DNA from: Thermomonas paludicola
Lineage (GTDB): Bacteria; Pseudomonadota; Gammaproteobacteria; Xanthomonadales; Xanthomonadaceae
Length of the DNA stretch: 64,000 nt
Assembly: GCF_024498955.1 (NCBI RefSeq)
Contig: NZ_CP093311.1
Coordinates: forward strand, 248,001 to 312,000
Direction: 5' to 3'
Shown here: positions 1-7,713 of the stretch, one piece after another
How the letters are laid out: the number at the start of each line of letters is the position of its first letter
How positions within the stretch are numbered: position 1 is the first letter of the stretch
Made by a program: the position numbers and the translations under genes
The notes under the pieces: generated by a model
What the model saw: only the letters and a program-made list of their open reading frames with translations
Told to the model about the DNA's origin: nothing
The model's database searches: none

Positions 1-87
1 CTGGTGGATGGCGACCACGACATCGACTGCAAGATCGACGGCATCGGCCAGATGGGCCTGAAGTCGGAGTTCGTGAAGAAAGTCTGA
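1..87 (+). CDS. C-terminal fragment of an unidentified protein
   Basis: Twenty-eight codons in the first frame end at a TGA at 85-87. The visible tail contains DGIGQMGLKSEFVKKV, and the gene begins outside the window. The strong palindromic terminator just downstream supports a genuine gene end here. The fragment is too short to assign to a family with confidence, so no function is offered. Confidence 0.6.
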   Translation: MVDGDHDIDCKIDGIGQMGLKSEFVKKV

Positions 88-121
88 TTGCCGTCGTGGA
101 TGCGCCGCCGCGGGGCAATGC

Positions 122-149
122 AAAGGGGACGGCATGCCGTCCCCTTTTT
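122..149. terminator. Bidirectional intrinsic terminator between the partial gene and ald
   Basis: A perfect palindrome, GGGGACGGCATGCCGTCCCC, is preceded by AAA and followed by a T tract, so it can terminate transcription from both sides. It sits between the plus-strand partial gene and the convergent minus-strand ald. Confidence 0.85.
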
Positions 150-174
150 CATCGCACTGGAGGGTGGCGACCGG

Positions 175-1293
175 TTACAGGCCCAGCAGGCTCTCGGCAC
201 TGACGTAGGACAGGCCGTGTACTTGCGCCACCGGCTCGCAGGTGACCTTGCCTTCGCACACGTTCAGGCCGTTGCGCAGGTGCGCATCATCGATCAGCGC
301 CTGCTTCCAGCCCTTCTCGGCCAGCGCCAGCGCGAACGGCAGGGTGACGTTGTTGAGCGCGAAGGTGGAGGTGCGCGCCACTGCGCCGGGCATGTTGGCC
401 ACGCAGTAATGCACCACGCCATCGACCACGTAGGTCGGGTCGGCGTGGGTGGTGGCATGCGAGGTTTCCACGCAGCCGCCCTGGTCGATCGCCACGTCCA
501 CGATCACCGCGCCCGGCTTCATGGTCTTCAGCATCGCGCGGGTCACCAGCTTCGGCGCCGCTGCGCCCGGGATCAGCACGGTGCCGATCAGCAGGTCGGC
601 GCGGCGCACCAGCTCCTCGATCGCGGCGCGGGTGGAGAACACGGTGGAGATCGCGGTGCCGAACTGCGCAGCGAGGCGCTTGAGCGCATCGGCCGAGCGA
701 TCCACCACGGTGACCTTGGCGCCCATGCCCACCGCGATGGTGGCCGCGTGGGTGCCGGACACGCCGCCGCCCAGGATCACCACTTCTGCCGCCGGCACGC
801 CGGGCACGCCGCCCAGCAACACGCCGCGGCCGCCCTGCGCCTTCTCCAGCGAATGCGCGCCCACCTGCGGGGCAAGCCGGCCGGCGACTTCCGACATCGG
901 GGTCAGCAGCGGCAGCGAGCCATTGGCGGCAGTCACGGTTTCATATGCGATGCACACCGCGCCGGAGTCGATCAGGTCTCTGGTCTGCGGCGCATCCGGG
1001 GCCAGATGCAGATAGGTGAACAGGATCTGCCCGGGGCGCAGCTTCTTGCGCTCATCGGCCTGCGGCTCCTTCACCTTCACGATCATGTCGGCAGTGGCGA
1101 AGATGTCATCGGCAGTCGCCATGATCGTCGCGCCAGCGGCAAGGTAGTCATCGTCCGACAGCCCGGCACCGAGGCCGGCGCCTTTCTCCACCACCACTTC
1201 ATGGCCGTGATGGATGAGCTCATGGACCGACGAGGGGATCAGGCCTACGCGGTATTCGTGGTTCTTGATTTCCTTGGGGACGCCGATGCGCAT
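175..1293 (-). CDS. ald: Alanine dehydrogenase
   Basis: NAD-dependent oxidative deamination of L-alanine to pyruvate and ammonium. The 372-residue product begins MRIGVPKEIKNHEYRVGL, the canonical N-terminus of the alanine dehydrogenase/PNT family. It carries the Rossmann glycine motif VVILGGGVSGTHAA in the middle, and the length is standard for the family. The start at 1293 was chosen over an upstream in-frame ATG at 1332 because the conserved N-terminus begins here and an AGGAAA-like ribosome site lies just before it. It is divergent from an Lrp/AsnC-type regulator across an intergenic region with an inverted repeat. The likely role is alanine catabolism under control of that regulator. Confidence 0.95.
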   Translation of the reverse strand: MRIGVPKEIKNHEYRVGLIPSSVHELIHHGHEVVVEKGAGLGAGLSDDDYLAAGATIMATADDIFATADMIVKVKEPQADERKKLRPGQILFTYLHLAPDAPQTRDLIDSGAVCIAYETVTAANGSLPLLTPMSEVAGRLAPQVGAHSLEKAQGGRGVLLGGVPGVPAAEVVILGGGVSGTHAATIAVGMGAKVTVVDRSADALKRLAAQFGTAISTVFSTRAAIEELVRRADLLIGTVLIPGAAAPKLVTRAMLKTMKPGAVIVDVAIDQGGCVETSHATTHADPTYVVDGVVHYCVANMPGAVARTSTFALNNVTLPFALALAEKGWKQALIDDAHLRNGLNVCEGKVTCEPVAQVHGLSYVSAESLLGL

Positions 1294-1365
1294 GATGATT
1301 TCCTGGCTGACAGGCGCCGGCCTTCCCGGCACCAGAAGAGCGGCAGTATGCGCTTTGAAATCTGC

Positions 1366-1414
1366 ATTTAGGCGCGAATATGTCGACCATTCTCGGGTGA
1401 TAATCGCGCTAAAT
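1366..1414. promoter_or_regulatory. Candidate Lrp-type operator between ald and its divergent regulator
   Basis: ATTTAGGCGCGAATAT (1366-1381) and ATAATCGCGCTAAAT (1400-1414) are near-perfect reverse complements, differing by one inserted G and one mismatch. Their centres are about 33 bp apart, roughly three helical turns. The region is AT-rich compared with its surroundings and lies between the two divergent starts. Lrp/AsnC proteins typically bind spaced sites of this kind. That this regulator binds here is inference. Confidence 0.6.
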
Positions 1415-1431
1415 TCGACTGAATATCAAAT

Positions 1432-1917
1432 ATGTCGCATCAAATGCGTGCCAGCTCTGTTTCTCTCGACGAGCGCGACCGCGCCATCCTGCGCCTGCTT
1501 CAGGCCGATGGCCGGTTGACCAACCTGGAGCTGGCGCAGCGCATCAATCTGTCGCCTTCGGCCTGCCTGCGGCGGGTGAAATTGCTGGAAGAGTCCGGGT
1601 TGATCGCCCGCTACGTGATGCTGCTGGACGAAAAGCTGGCCGGCGTGGCGGGCACGGCCTTCGTGCTGGTCACCCTGGACCAGCAGGGGCGGGGCGCGCT
1701 GGATGCCTTCGAAGCGGCCATCCACGGCCAGCCGGAGGTCACCGAATGCTGCCTGCTGGCCGGCACCGCCGACTACATGGTGCGCGTGGCCTATGCCGAT
1801 GCCGCCGATTTCGAGCGCATCCACACCGAAATCCTCACCCAGCTGCCCGGGGTGACCCGCGTGCAGACCACGCTGGCGCTGCGCACGGTGAAGAAAACCA
1901 CCGCATTACCGGTCTAG
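1432..1917 (+). CDS. Lrp/AsnC family transcriptional regulator
   Basis: A 161-residue protein with an N-terminal winged helix-turn-helix. LDERDRAILRLLQADGR is the typical first helix, and NLELAQRINLSPSACLRRVKLL is the recognition region. A C-terminal RAM/AsnC ligand-binding domain (about residues 75-155) includes VTECCLLAGTADYMVRV and ends in a TTLALRTVKK strand. Its position divergent from ald suggests it senses an amino acid, probably alanine, and controls ald and itself. The ATG at 1432 is the first start in the frame and lies just downstream of the inverted repeat. Confidence 0.92.
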   Translation: MSHQMRASSVSLDERDRAILRLLQADGRLTNLELAQRINLSPSACLRRVKLLEESGLIARYVMLLDEKLAGVAGTAFVLVTLDQQGRGALDAFEAAIHGQPEVTECCLLAGTADYMVRVAYADAADFERIHTEILTQLPGVTRVQTTLALRTVKKTTALPV

Positions 1918-1948
1918 CCGCATGGGTGCCGCAGGCGGGCCGCTTCCG

Positions 1949-1954
1949 TACACT
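1949..1954 (+). promoter_or_regulatory. -10-like hexamer TACACT placed 6 bp before a start codon
   Basis: TACACT ends exactly 6 bp before the ATG at 1961 of the HAD hydrolase gene. This spacing would put the transcription start at the start codon, giving a leaderless message. The same arrangement recurs elsewhere in the window. Confidence 0.5.
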
Positions 1955-1960
1955 GTGCGG

Positions 1961-2728
1961 ATGGATTCCCTGCACGCTCGCGCCGGCATCGCCCTGGTCG
2001 GCTTCGATGCCGATGACACGCTTTGGCGCAGCCAGGATTATTTCGACGATGCGCAGGCGCAGTTCGAACGGATCATCGCCGGCTACGTGGACCTGGCCGA
2101 CGTCGGCAAGCGCCTGTACGAATACGAGGCGCGCAATATCGCGTTCTTCGGCTACGGCGTGAAAGGCATGGCGCTGTCGATGGTGGAAGCGGCGGTGGAA
2201 ATCACCGACTCCCGCATCCGTGCATCCGACATCAAGCGCATCGTGACCCTTGCCAAGGATTTGTTGCGGCATCCGGTGGAGCTGCTGGCTGGCGTGCGCG
2301 ACGCGGTGGAGGCGGTCGCCGCACAGTACCCGGTGGTGTTGATCACCAAAGGCGACCTGTTCCACCAGGAAGCCAAGGTACGCGAGTCGGGGTTGTCCGA
2401 CCTGTTCCGCCGCATCGAAGTCGTCAGCGAGAAAGACCCCGAGACCTATGCGCGCCTGCTGGGGGAATTCGGTGTGGCGGGCGGCGATTTCCTGATGGTG
2501 GGCAATTCGCTGCGCTCGGACATCGCGCCGGTGCTGGCGCTGGGCGGCTGGGGCGTGCACGTGCCTTACCACACCACCTGGGCGCACGAAGCCACGGCCG
2601 AGCTGCGCGGCGGGCAGTCGCGCATGCGCGCGGTCGGTACCATCGCCGAGTTGCCGCAGGCATTGCAGGAACTGGATGCGCTGGCCCGGCATCCGCGAAT
2701 TCACGGACACGGAGAACCAATCGCATGA
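1961..2728 (+). CDS. HAD-superfamily hydrolase
   Basis: A 255-residue haloacid-dehalogenase-type phosphatase. Motif I is GFDADDTLW near the N-terminus, motif II is VVLITKGD, and the motif IV region is DFLMVGNSLRSDIAPVLALG. Cap-domain helices lie between motifs I and II. The substrate cannot be told from sequence. I place the start at 1961, not the upstream in-frame ATG at 1922, because the extra 13 residues are not family-like and a -10-like TACACT sits 6 bp before 1961. Its stop overlaps the next gene's start as ATGA (2725-2728), indicating translational coupling with the SDR. Confidence 0.85.
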   Translation: MDSLHARAGIALVGFDADDTLWRSQDYFDDAQAQFERIIAGYVDLADVGKRLYEYEARNIAFFGYGVKGMALSMVEAAVEITDSRIRASDIKRIVTLAKDLLRHPVELLAGVRDAVEAVAAQYPVVLITKGDLFHQEAKVRESGLSDLFRRIEVVSEKDPETYARLLGEFGVAGGDFLMVGNSLRSDIAPVLALGGWGVHVPYHTTWAHEATAELRGGQSRMRAVGTIAELPQALQELDALARHPRIHGHGEPIA

Positions 2729-3606
2729 CCTCACGCATCGACCTCAGCGGCCGGGTGGCCATCGTCACTGGCGCCGGCGGCGGGCTTGGGCGCTCGCATG
2801 CGCTGCTGCTTGCGGCGCGCGGCGCGCGGGTCGTGGTCAACGACCTGGGCGAAAGCGCTGGCGCGGTGGCCGATGAGATCCGCGCCGCGGGTGGCCAGGC
2901 GCGCGCGGTGACTTGCTCGGTGGCCGATGCCGAGGCGGTGCAGGCGATGGTGGACGATGTGCTGGCCGACTGGGGCCGCATCGACATCCTGGTCAACAAT
3001 GCCGGCATCCTGCGCGACAAGAGTTTCGCCAAGATGGACCTGGCCGATTTCCGGCTGGTGCTGGACGTGCACCTGATGGGCGCGGCCAATTGCACCAGGG
3101 CCGTGTGGAACGCGATGCGCGCGCAGGACTACGGCCGCATCGTGATGACCACCTCGTGCAGCGGCTTGTACGGCAACTTCGGACAAGCCAACTATGCCGC
3201 CGCCAAGATGGGCCTGGTGGGCTTGATGCAGACCCTCGGCATCGAGGGTGCCAAGCACGACATCCGCGTCAACTGCCTCGCGCCCACCGGCGCCACGCAG
3301 ATGATGGAAGGCATCCTGCCGCCCGAGCAGCTGGCGAAGTTCAAGCCGGAGCTGGTCAGCCCGGCGGTGCTGGCGCTGGTGGCCCAGAATGCGCCCAACC
3401 GCGCGATCCTCAGCGCCGGCGCGGGTGGCTTCGAGCTGGCCTACATCGCGCTGACCCAGGGCATCCAATTGGGTGCAGCGGCGAGTGCCGAGGCCATCCT
3501 GGAGCAGTGGGCGGAGCTGAGCAGCCGCGACAACGACTTCGTGCCGTCGCAAGGGTTCGACCAGGCCCGTCACGAACTGGACAAGGCCGGCGTCCCGCAC
3601 GACTGA
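2725..3606 (+). CDS. Short-chain dehydrogenase/reductase, HSD17B4-like
   Basis: A 293-residue classical SDR. The cofactor motif is TGAGGGLG near residue 15, followed by NNAGI. The catalytic serine region is TTSCSGLYGNFGQ with Tyr-Lys in YAAAK. The sequence and the C-terminal extension beyond the usual 250 residues resemble the 3-hydroxyacyl-CoA dehydrogenase domain of peroxisomal multifunctional enzyme (HSD17B4) and its bacterial relatives, suggesting a role in fatty-acyl-CoA or sterol side-chain oxidation. It is translationally coupled to the HAD gene and convergent with prpF. The exact substrate is unknown. Confidence 0.85.
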   Translation: MTSRIDLSGRVAIVTGAGGGLGRSHALLLAARGARVVVNDLGESAGAVADEIRAAGGQARAVTCSVADAEAVQAMVDDVLADWGRIDILVNNAGILRDKSFAKMDLADFRLVLDVHLMGAANCTRAVWNAMRAQDYGRIVMTTSCSGLYGNFGQANYAAAKMGLVGLMQTLGIEGAKHDIRVNCLAPTGATQMMEGILPPEQLAKFKPELVSPAVLALVAQNAPNRAILSAGAGGFELAYIALTQGIQLGAAASAEAILEQWAELSSRDNDFVPSQGFDQARHELDKAGVPHD

Positions 3607-3619
3607 CGCTTTGGCGCGG

Positions 3620-4804
3620 TCAGCCGGGTGGCGGCACGCGCACCCAGCCGTCCATCAGCACCCGCGCGCTGCGGCTCATCACGGCGCGGGTCACCTGCCA
3701 CTGGCCGTCGATCTGCTGCACCGACGCGCCCACCCGGAGCGTGCCGGAGGGATGGCCGAAGTTGACGGCATCGCGGGTGCCACCGCCTGCCGCGGTGTTC
3801 ACCAATGTGCCCGGCACCGCCGCTGCGGTGGCGATCGCAACCGACGCCGTTCCCATCATCGCGTGATGCAGCTTGCCCATCGACATCGCGCGCACGTTGA
3901 GATCGATGCTGCCTGCGCCGATGTGCTTGCCGCTGGACGATGCGTAGTCCTGCGCTGGCGCAACCAGGGCCACCTTCGGCGTGTGCTGGCGGGTTGACGC
4001 TTCTTCCGCTGACTTGATCAGCCCCATGCGCAGCGCGCCGGCCACGCGGATCGCTTCCAGCTTCGCCAGCGCGACCTTGTCTTCGTTGATCGCCGGCTGC
4101 AGCTCGGTGCCGGCAAAGCCGAGGTCGGCGGCATTGACGAACACGGTGGGGATGCCGGCGGTGATCATCGTCGCCTTGAGCGTGCCGATGCCCGGCACGT
4201 CGAGGTCATCGACCAGATTGCCGGTGGGAAACATCGAGCCGCCCGCATCGCCATCGTCGGACGGGTCAAGGAACTCCAGCACGATCTCCGCTGCAGGAAA
4301 GGTGACCCCGTCCAGCTCGAAGTCGCCGGTTTCCTGCACCTCGCCATTGGTGACCGGCACATGCGCAACAATCGTCTTGCCGATATTGGCCTGCCAGATG
4401 CGCACCGTGCAGATGCCATCGCGCGGCACCCTTGATGCATCGATCAAGCCATTGGCAATCGCGAACGGCCCGACCGCCGAACTCAGGTTGCCGCAGTTGC
4501 CGGACCAGTCCACGAACGCGCTGTCGATGCTGACCTGCCCGTAGAGGTAATCGACGTCGTGGTCCGGCACGGAGGCCGGCGCGATGATCACGCACTTGCT
4601 GGTGCTCGACGTCGCGCCGCCCATGCCATCGGTGTGCTTGCCGTAGGGGTCGGGCGAGCCGATCACCCGCAGCAGCAGCGCGTCGCGCGCCGCGCCGGGA
4701 ACGCGCGCGGCTTCGGGCAGGTCATCGAGCTTGAAGAACACGCCTTTCGACGTGCCGCCGCGCATGTAGGTGGCGGGAATGCGGAGTTGGGGGGCGTGTG
4801 TCAT
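3620..4804 (-). CDS. prpF: 2-methylaconitate cis-trans isomerase PrpF
   Basis: A 394-residue member of the PrpF/diaminopimelate-epimerase-like fold. The N-terminal signature is IPATYMRGGTSKGVFF, followed by GSPDPYGKHTDGMGGATSSTSK, WSGNCGNLSSAVGPFA and a late GKLHHAMMGTASVA. In characterised systems PrpF works with AcnD to provide cis-2-methylaconitate in the 2-methylcitrate cycle for propionyl-CoA breakdown. It is the last gene of the minus-strand set acnD-ClC-prpD-prpF, 36 bp after prpD. It is convergent with the SDR and separated from it by 13 bp. Confidence 0.95.
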   Translation of the reverse strand: MTHAPQLRIPATYMRGGTSKGVFFKLDDLPEAARVPGAARDALLLRVIGSPDPYGKHTDGMGGATSSTSKCVIIAPASVPDHDVDYLYGQVSIDSAFVDWSGNCGNLSSAVGPFAIANGLIDASRVPRDGICTVRIWQANIGKTIVAHVPVTNGEVQETGDFELDGVTFPAAEIVLEFLDPSDDGDAGGSMFPTGNLVDDLDVPGIGTLKATMITAGIPTVFVNAADLGFAGTELQPAINEDKVALAKLEAIRVAGALRMGLIKSAEEASTRQHTPKVALVAPAQDYASSSGKHIGAGSIDLNVRAMSMGKLHHAMMGTASVAIATAAAVPGTLVNTAAGGGTRDAVNFGHPSGTLRVGASVQQIDGQWQVTRAVMSRSARVLMDGWVRVPPPG

Positions 4805-4840
4805 CGATGTCTGGTTCTGGTATCGGCAAGTTGATTTGAA

Positions 4841-6307
4841 TTATCCGTGCTGACGGGAGGCCACGAACAGATCCATGAAGTCATGCACCGGCATGCGTTC
4901 CAGCGCCGCCTGCTCCATTGACACCGCAAGGATGCGCTGCTGCTGCGTCGCATCGAAGCGCCGCGCCAGGTTGCGGCGGAACTTCTCCTCCAGCAGCGGC
5001 AGGCCTTCGTCGCGCCGGCGTGGATGGCCGATGGGATATTCGACCAGCACCTCCTCCAGCACGCTGCCGTCCTTGAAGTGGACGGTCAGGCCATTGGCAA
5101 TGCTGCGTTTGTCGGGGTCATGGTAATCGGCGGTGAGTTGCGGGTCTTCCACGCAGCGGATCTTGGCGCGCAGGGTGTCGATGCGCGGGTCGGCGGCGAC
5201 GTCGTTTTCGTAATCGGCAGCGGTCAGCTGGCCGAAGATCAGCGGCACCGCGACCATGTATTGAATGCAGTGGTCGCGGTCGGCGGGATTATCGAGTGGG
5301 CCGTCCTTGTCGATGATGCGGATGCACGCGGCCTGGGTGCGGATGACGATCTTCTGGATGTCGTCGCTGCTGTGGCCGAGCTCGCGCAGCCGATGGTGCA
5401 GCGTCATTGCGGCTTCCACCGCGCTTTGCGCGTGGAACTCGGCGGGGTAGCTGATCTTGAACAGCACGTTTTCGATCACGTAGCTGCCGTAGTCGCGTTC
5501 GAAGCGGAACGCGCGTCCCTGGAATGACACGTCGTAGAAGCCCCAGGCCGGTGCGGTGAGCGCGCTTGGATAGCCCATCTCGCCGGTCTGCGCGATCAGC
5601 GCCAGCCGCACCGCGCGCGAGCAGGCATCGCCCGCAGCCCAGCTCTTGCGCGAGCCGGTATTGGGCGCGTGGCGATACGTGCGCAGGCTCTGGCCATCCA
5701 CGAACACCTGCGACAGCGCCGCCAGCGACTGCTCGCGGTTCAGCCCGAGCAGCGATGACACCACCGCGGTCGAGGCCAGCTTCACCAGCGCCACGTGGTC
5801 CAGGCCGACCTGGTTGAATGAATTCTTCAGCGCGATCACGCCCTGGATTTCGTGCGCCTTGATCACGCAGGCCAGCACCTCGCGCATGGTCAACGCCGCC
5901 CGGTTCGATGCCGCCGCGTTGCGGCTCATCCAGTCGGCCACCGCGAGGATCGCGCCGAGGTTGTCCGACGGATGGCCCCATTCGGCGGCCAGCCAGGTGT
6001 CGTTGTAGTCCAGCCAGCGGATCATCGTGCCGATGTCGAACGCGGCCTTGACCGGGTCGAGCTGGAAGCCGGTGCCGGGCACGCGCGCGCCGTGTTGCAG
6101 GGTGGCGCCGGGCACCCAGGGGCCCAGCAGTTTGCGGCAGGCCGGATAGTCCAGCGCTTCCATCGCGCAGCCCAGCGAGTCGATCAACACGTGCCGGGCG
6201 GTGTGCCAGGCCAGCGTGCCCTCGGGTCTGAAGTCACGCACGTAATCGACGATGTCGATCAGGGCCTGGTCCCAGTCGGGGCGCGTGTTGTCGTTGTACG
6301 AAGACAT
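4841..6307 (-). CDS. prpD: 2-methylcitrate dehydratase PrpD
   Basis: A 488-residue protein strongly resembling enterobacterial PrpD throughout. Visible landmarks are LLGPWVPGATLQ, RWLDYNDTWLAAEWGHPSDN, GQSLRTYRHAPNTG, NPADRDHCIQYM and EYPIGHPRRRDEG. It dehydrates 2-methylcitrate to 2-methyl-cis-aconitate without an Fe-S cluster. I chose the start at 6307 because GGAG lies 8 bp upstream. An alternative ATG at 6328 adds seven residues and has no comparable site. It is unusual that PrpD sits in the same operon as the alternative AcnD/PrpF route. Confidence 0.95.
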   Translation of the reverse strand: MSSYNDNTRPDWDQALIDIVDYVRDFRPEGTLAWHTARHVLIDSLGCAMEALDYPACRKLLGPWVPGATLQHGARVPGTGFQLDPVKAAFDIGTMIRWLDYNDTWLAAEWGHPSDNLGAILAVADWMSRNAAASNRAALTMREVLACVIKAHEIQGVIALKNSFNQVGLDHVALVKLASTAVVSSLLGLNREQSLAALSQVFVDGQSLRTYRHAPNTGSRKSWAAGDACSRAVRLALIAQTGEMGYPSALTAPAWGFYDVSFQGRAFRFERDYGSYVIENVLFKISYPAEFHAQSAVEAAMTLHHRLRELGHSSDDIQKIVIRTQAACIRIIDKDGPLDNPADRDHCIQYMVAVPLIFGQLTAADYENDVAADPRIDTLRAKIRCVEDPQLTADYHDPDKRSIANGLTVHFKDGSVLEEVLVEYPIGHPRRRDEGLPLLEEKFRRNLARRFDATQQQRILAVSMEQAALERMPVHDFMDLFVASRQHG

Positions 6308-6350
6308 CGGCGTGGCTCCGGATCGCAATCAGTACCGTAATGGTACTCTT

Positions 6351-7709
6351 TCACGCGCCCCGGCGACGACGCTTTTGCAGCCAGCGCAGCAGCCCGTACG
6401 ACAGACGCACTTTTTCCTCGCCCACCGGCAGCCCGGCATGGGCGAAGATCCACGAGGATTTGCTGAAGGCGATCTGCTGTTCCGGATAGACGCTGCGGTG
6501 GCCGATGATCAGGTACGCGGCCACGCAGGCGCCGGCCACGTACAGGGTGGAATCGCTGCCAAAGAGTTCGGCGCCCATCACGATGGCGGCCATCGGTGCA
6601 TTCGACGCAGCGGCGACCACGGACACGAAGCCGACCGCCGCGCCCAGCGCGGGCGGGATGCCCAGCCACGGTGCGAAGGCGCCGCCGGCCAGGGCGCCCA
6701 GCACGAACTGCGGGGTGATGATGCCGCCGTAAAAACCCGAGCCCAGAGTGATTGCCACCAGCAGTGCCTTCCAGAAGAACGCGGTCACCGGCATGTTGGC
6801 GCCAGCCAGCGCCCGCTCCATGACCGGCAGACTCAGGCCCAGGTAATCGGTGGGGACGGCCAGCACCAGCAGCGCCACCAGCAGCGCCACCAGCAGCCCG
6901 CCCAGCATCGGCATCAGCGGTGGCCACAGCGCCCAGCGCGTGCGCACCCGGTGGGTCACGCGCTTGGCCTGGCGCAGAAGCTCCACGAAGATCCACGCCA
7001 CCCCGCCGCACAGAATCCCGATCAACACGGTTTTCAGGAACAGCAGCTCGGTGAAGTGGCCGGCAAAATCGATGTGGTAGCTGGGGTAGGGAACGCCGAG
7101 GTAGCGCGACACCTGCAGCGCCGCGACGCACGCCACGATGCCGGGGAACAGGAAGTCGTGGCGAATGCGGCCGATGGCGAGCATCTCCACGCCGTAGATC
7201 GCGCCTGCGATCGGCGTGCCGAACACGCTGGCGAAACCGGCGCTGACCCCGCAGGCCAGCAGCCGCTTGCGCATTTCGCGGTTGAGGCCAAGCACCCGGC
7301 CGATGGCCGCGGCGAGGCTGGCGCCGATATGCGAACACGGCCCTTCCTTGCCGGCCGAACCGCCGCACCCCAGCGTGACCAGGGCGGCCAGCGGCTTGAT
7401 CCACATCGTGCGGAACGGCAGCTTTCCCTGCTGCTCGTTGACCGCCACGATGGGGTTGTCGATGAACGTGCTGCGCCGCAGCCGGTAGCCGTAATGCAGC
7501 AGCAGGCCATTGACCAGCCCGCCCAGCGGCAACAGCAGCAGCAACCACCACCACGGCGCTGCATACACGCGTCCCTCGGTGGCAAACAGCGCGCGCAGGA
7601 ACAGCGTGCAACCCAGCCCCACCACCACGCCGGTGAAGCTGGCCAGCACCAGCCACTGCAGCACCGTGGCCAGCATCACCAGCGGTTCGGTCAGGCGGAA
7701 GCGAAGCAT
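6351..7709 (-). CDS. ClC-family chloride channel/antiporter
   Basis: A 452-residue polytopic membrane protein. GGSAGKEGPCSHIGA matches the GxEGP motif bearing the gating glutamate. The following GVSAGFASVFGTPIAGAIYGVE and GGIITPQF motifs are also ClC-like. The GSGIP serine motif normally found about 40 residues before GxEGP is not apparent. The gene starts 4 bp after the acnD stop codon and lies between acnD and prpD, so it is probably co-transcribed with propionate catabolism genes. The transported ion is unknown, and chloride is the default family assignment. Confidence 0.88.
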   Translation of the reverse strand: MLRFRLTEPLVMLATVLQWLVLASFTGVVVGLGCTLFLRALFATEGRVYAAPWWWLLLLLPLGGLVNGLLLHYGYRLRRSTFIDNPIVAVNEQQGKLPFRTMWIKPLAALVTLGCGGSAGKEGPCSHIGASLAAAIGRVLGLNREMRKRLLACGVSAGFASVFGTPIAGAIYGVEMLAIGRIRHDFLFPGIVACVAALQVSRYLGVPYPSYHIDFAGHFTELLFLKTVLIGILCGGVAWIFVELLRQAKRVTHRVRTRWALWPPLMPMLGGLLVALLVALLVLAVPTDYLGLSLPVMERALAGANMPVTAFFWKALLVAITLGSGFYGGIITPQFVLGALAGGAFAPWLGIPPALGAAVGFVSVVAAASNAPMAAIVMGAELFGSDSTLYVAGACVAAYLIIGHRSVYPEQQIAFSKSSWIFAHAGLPVGEEKVRLSYGLLRWLQKRRRRGA

Positions 7710-7713
7710 CGGT

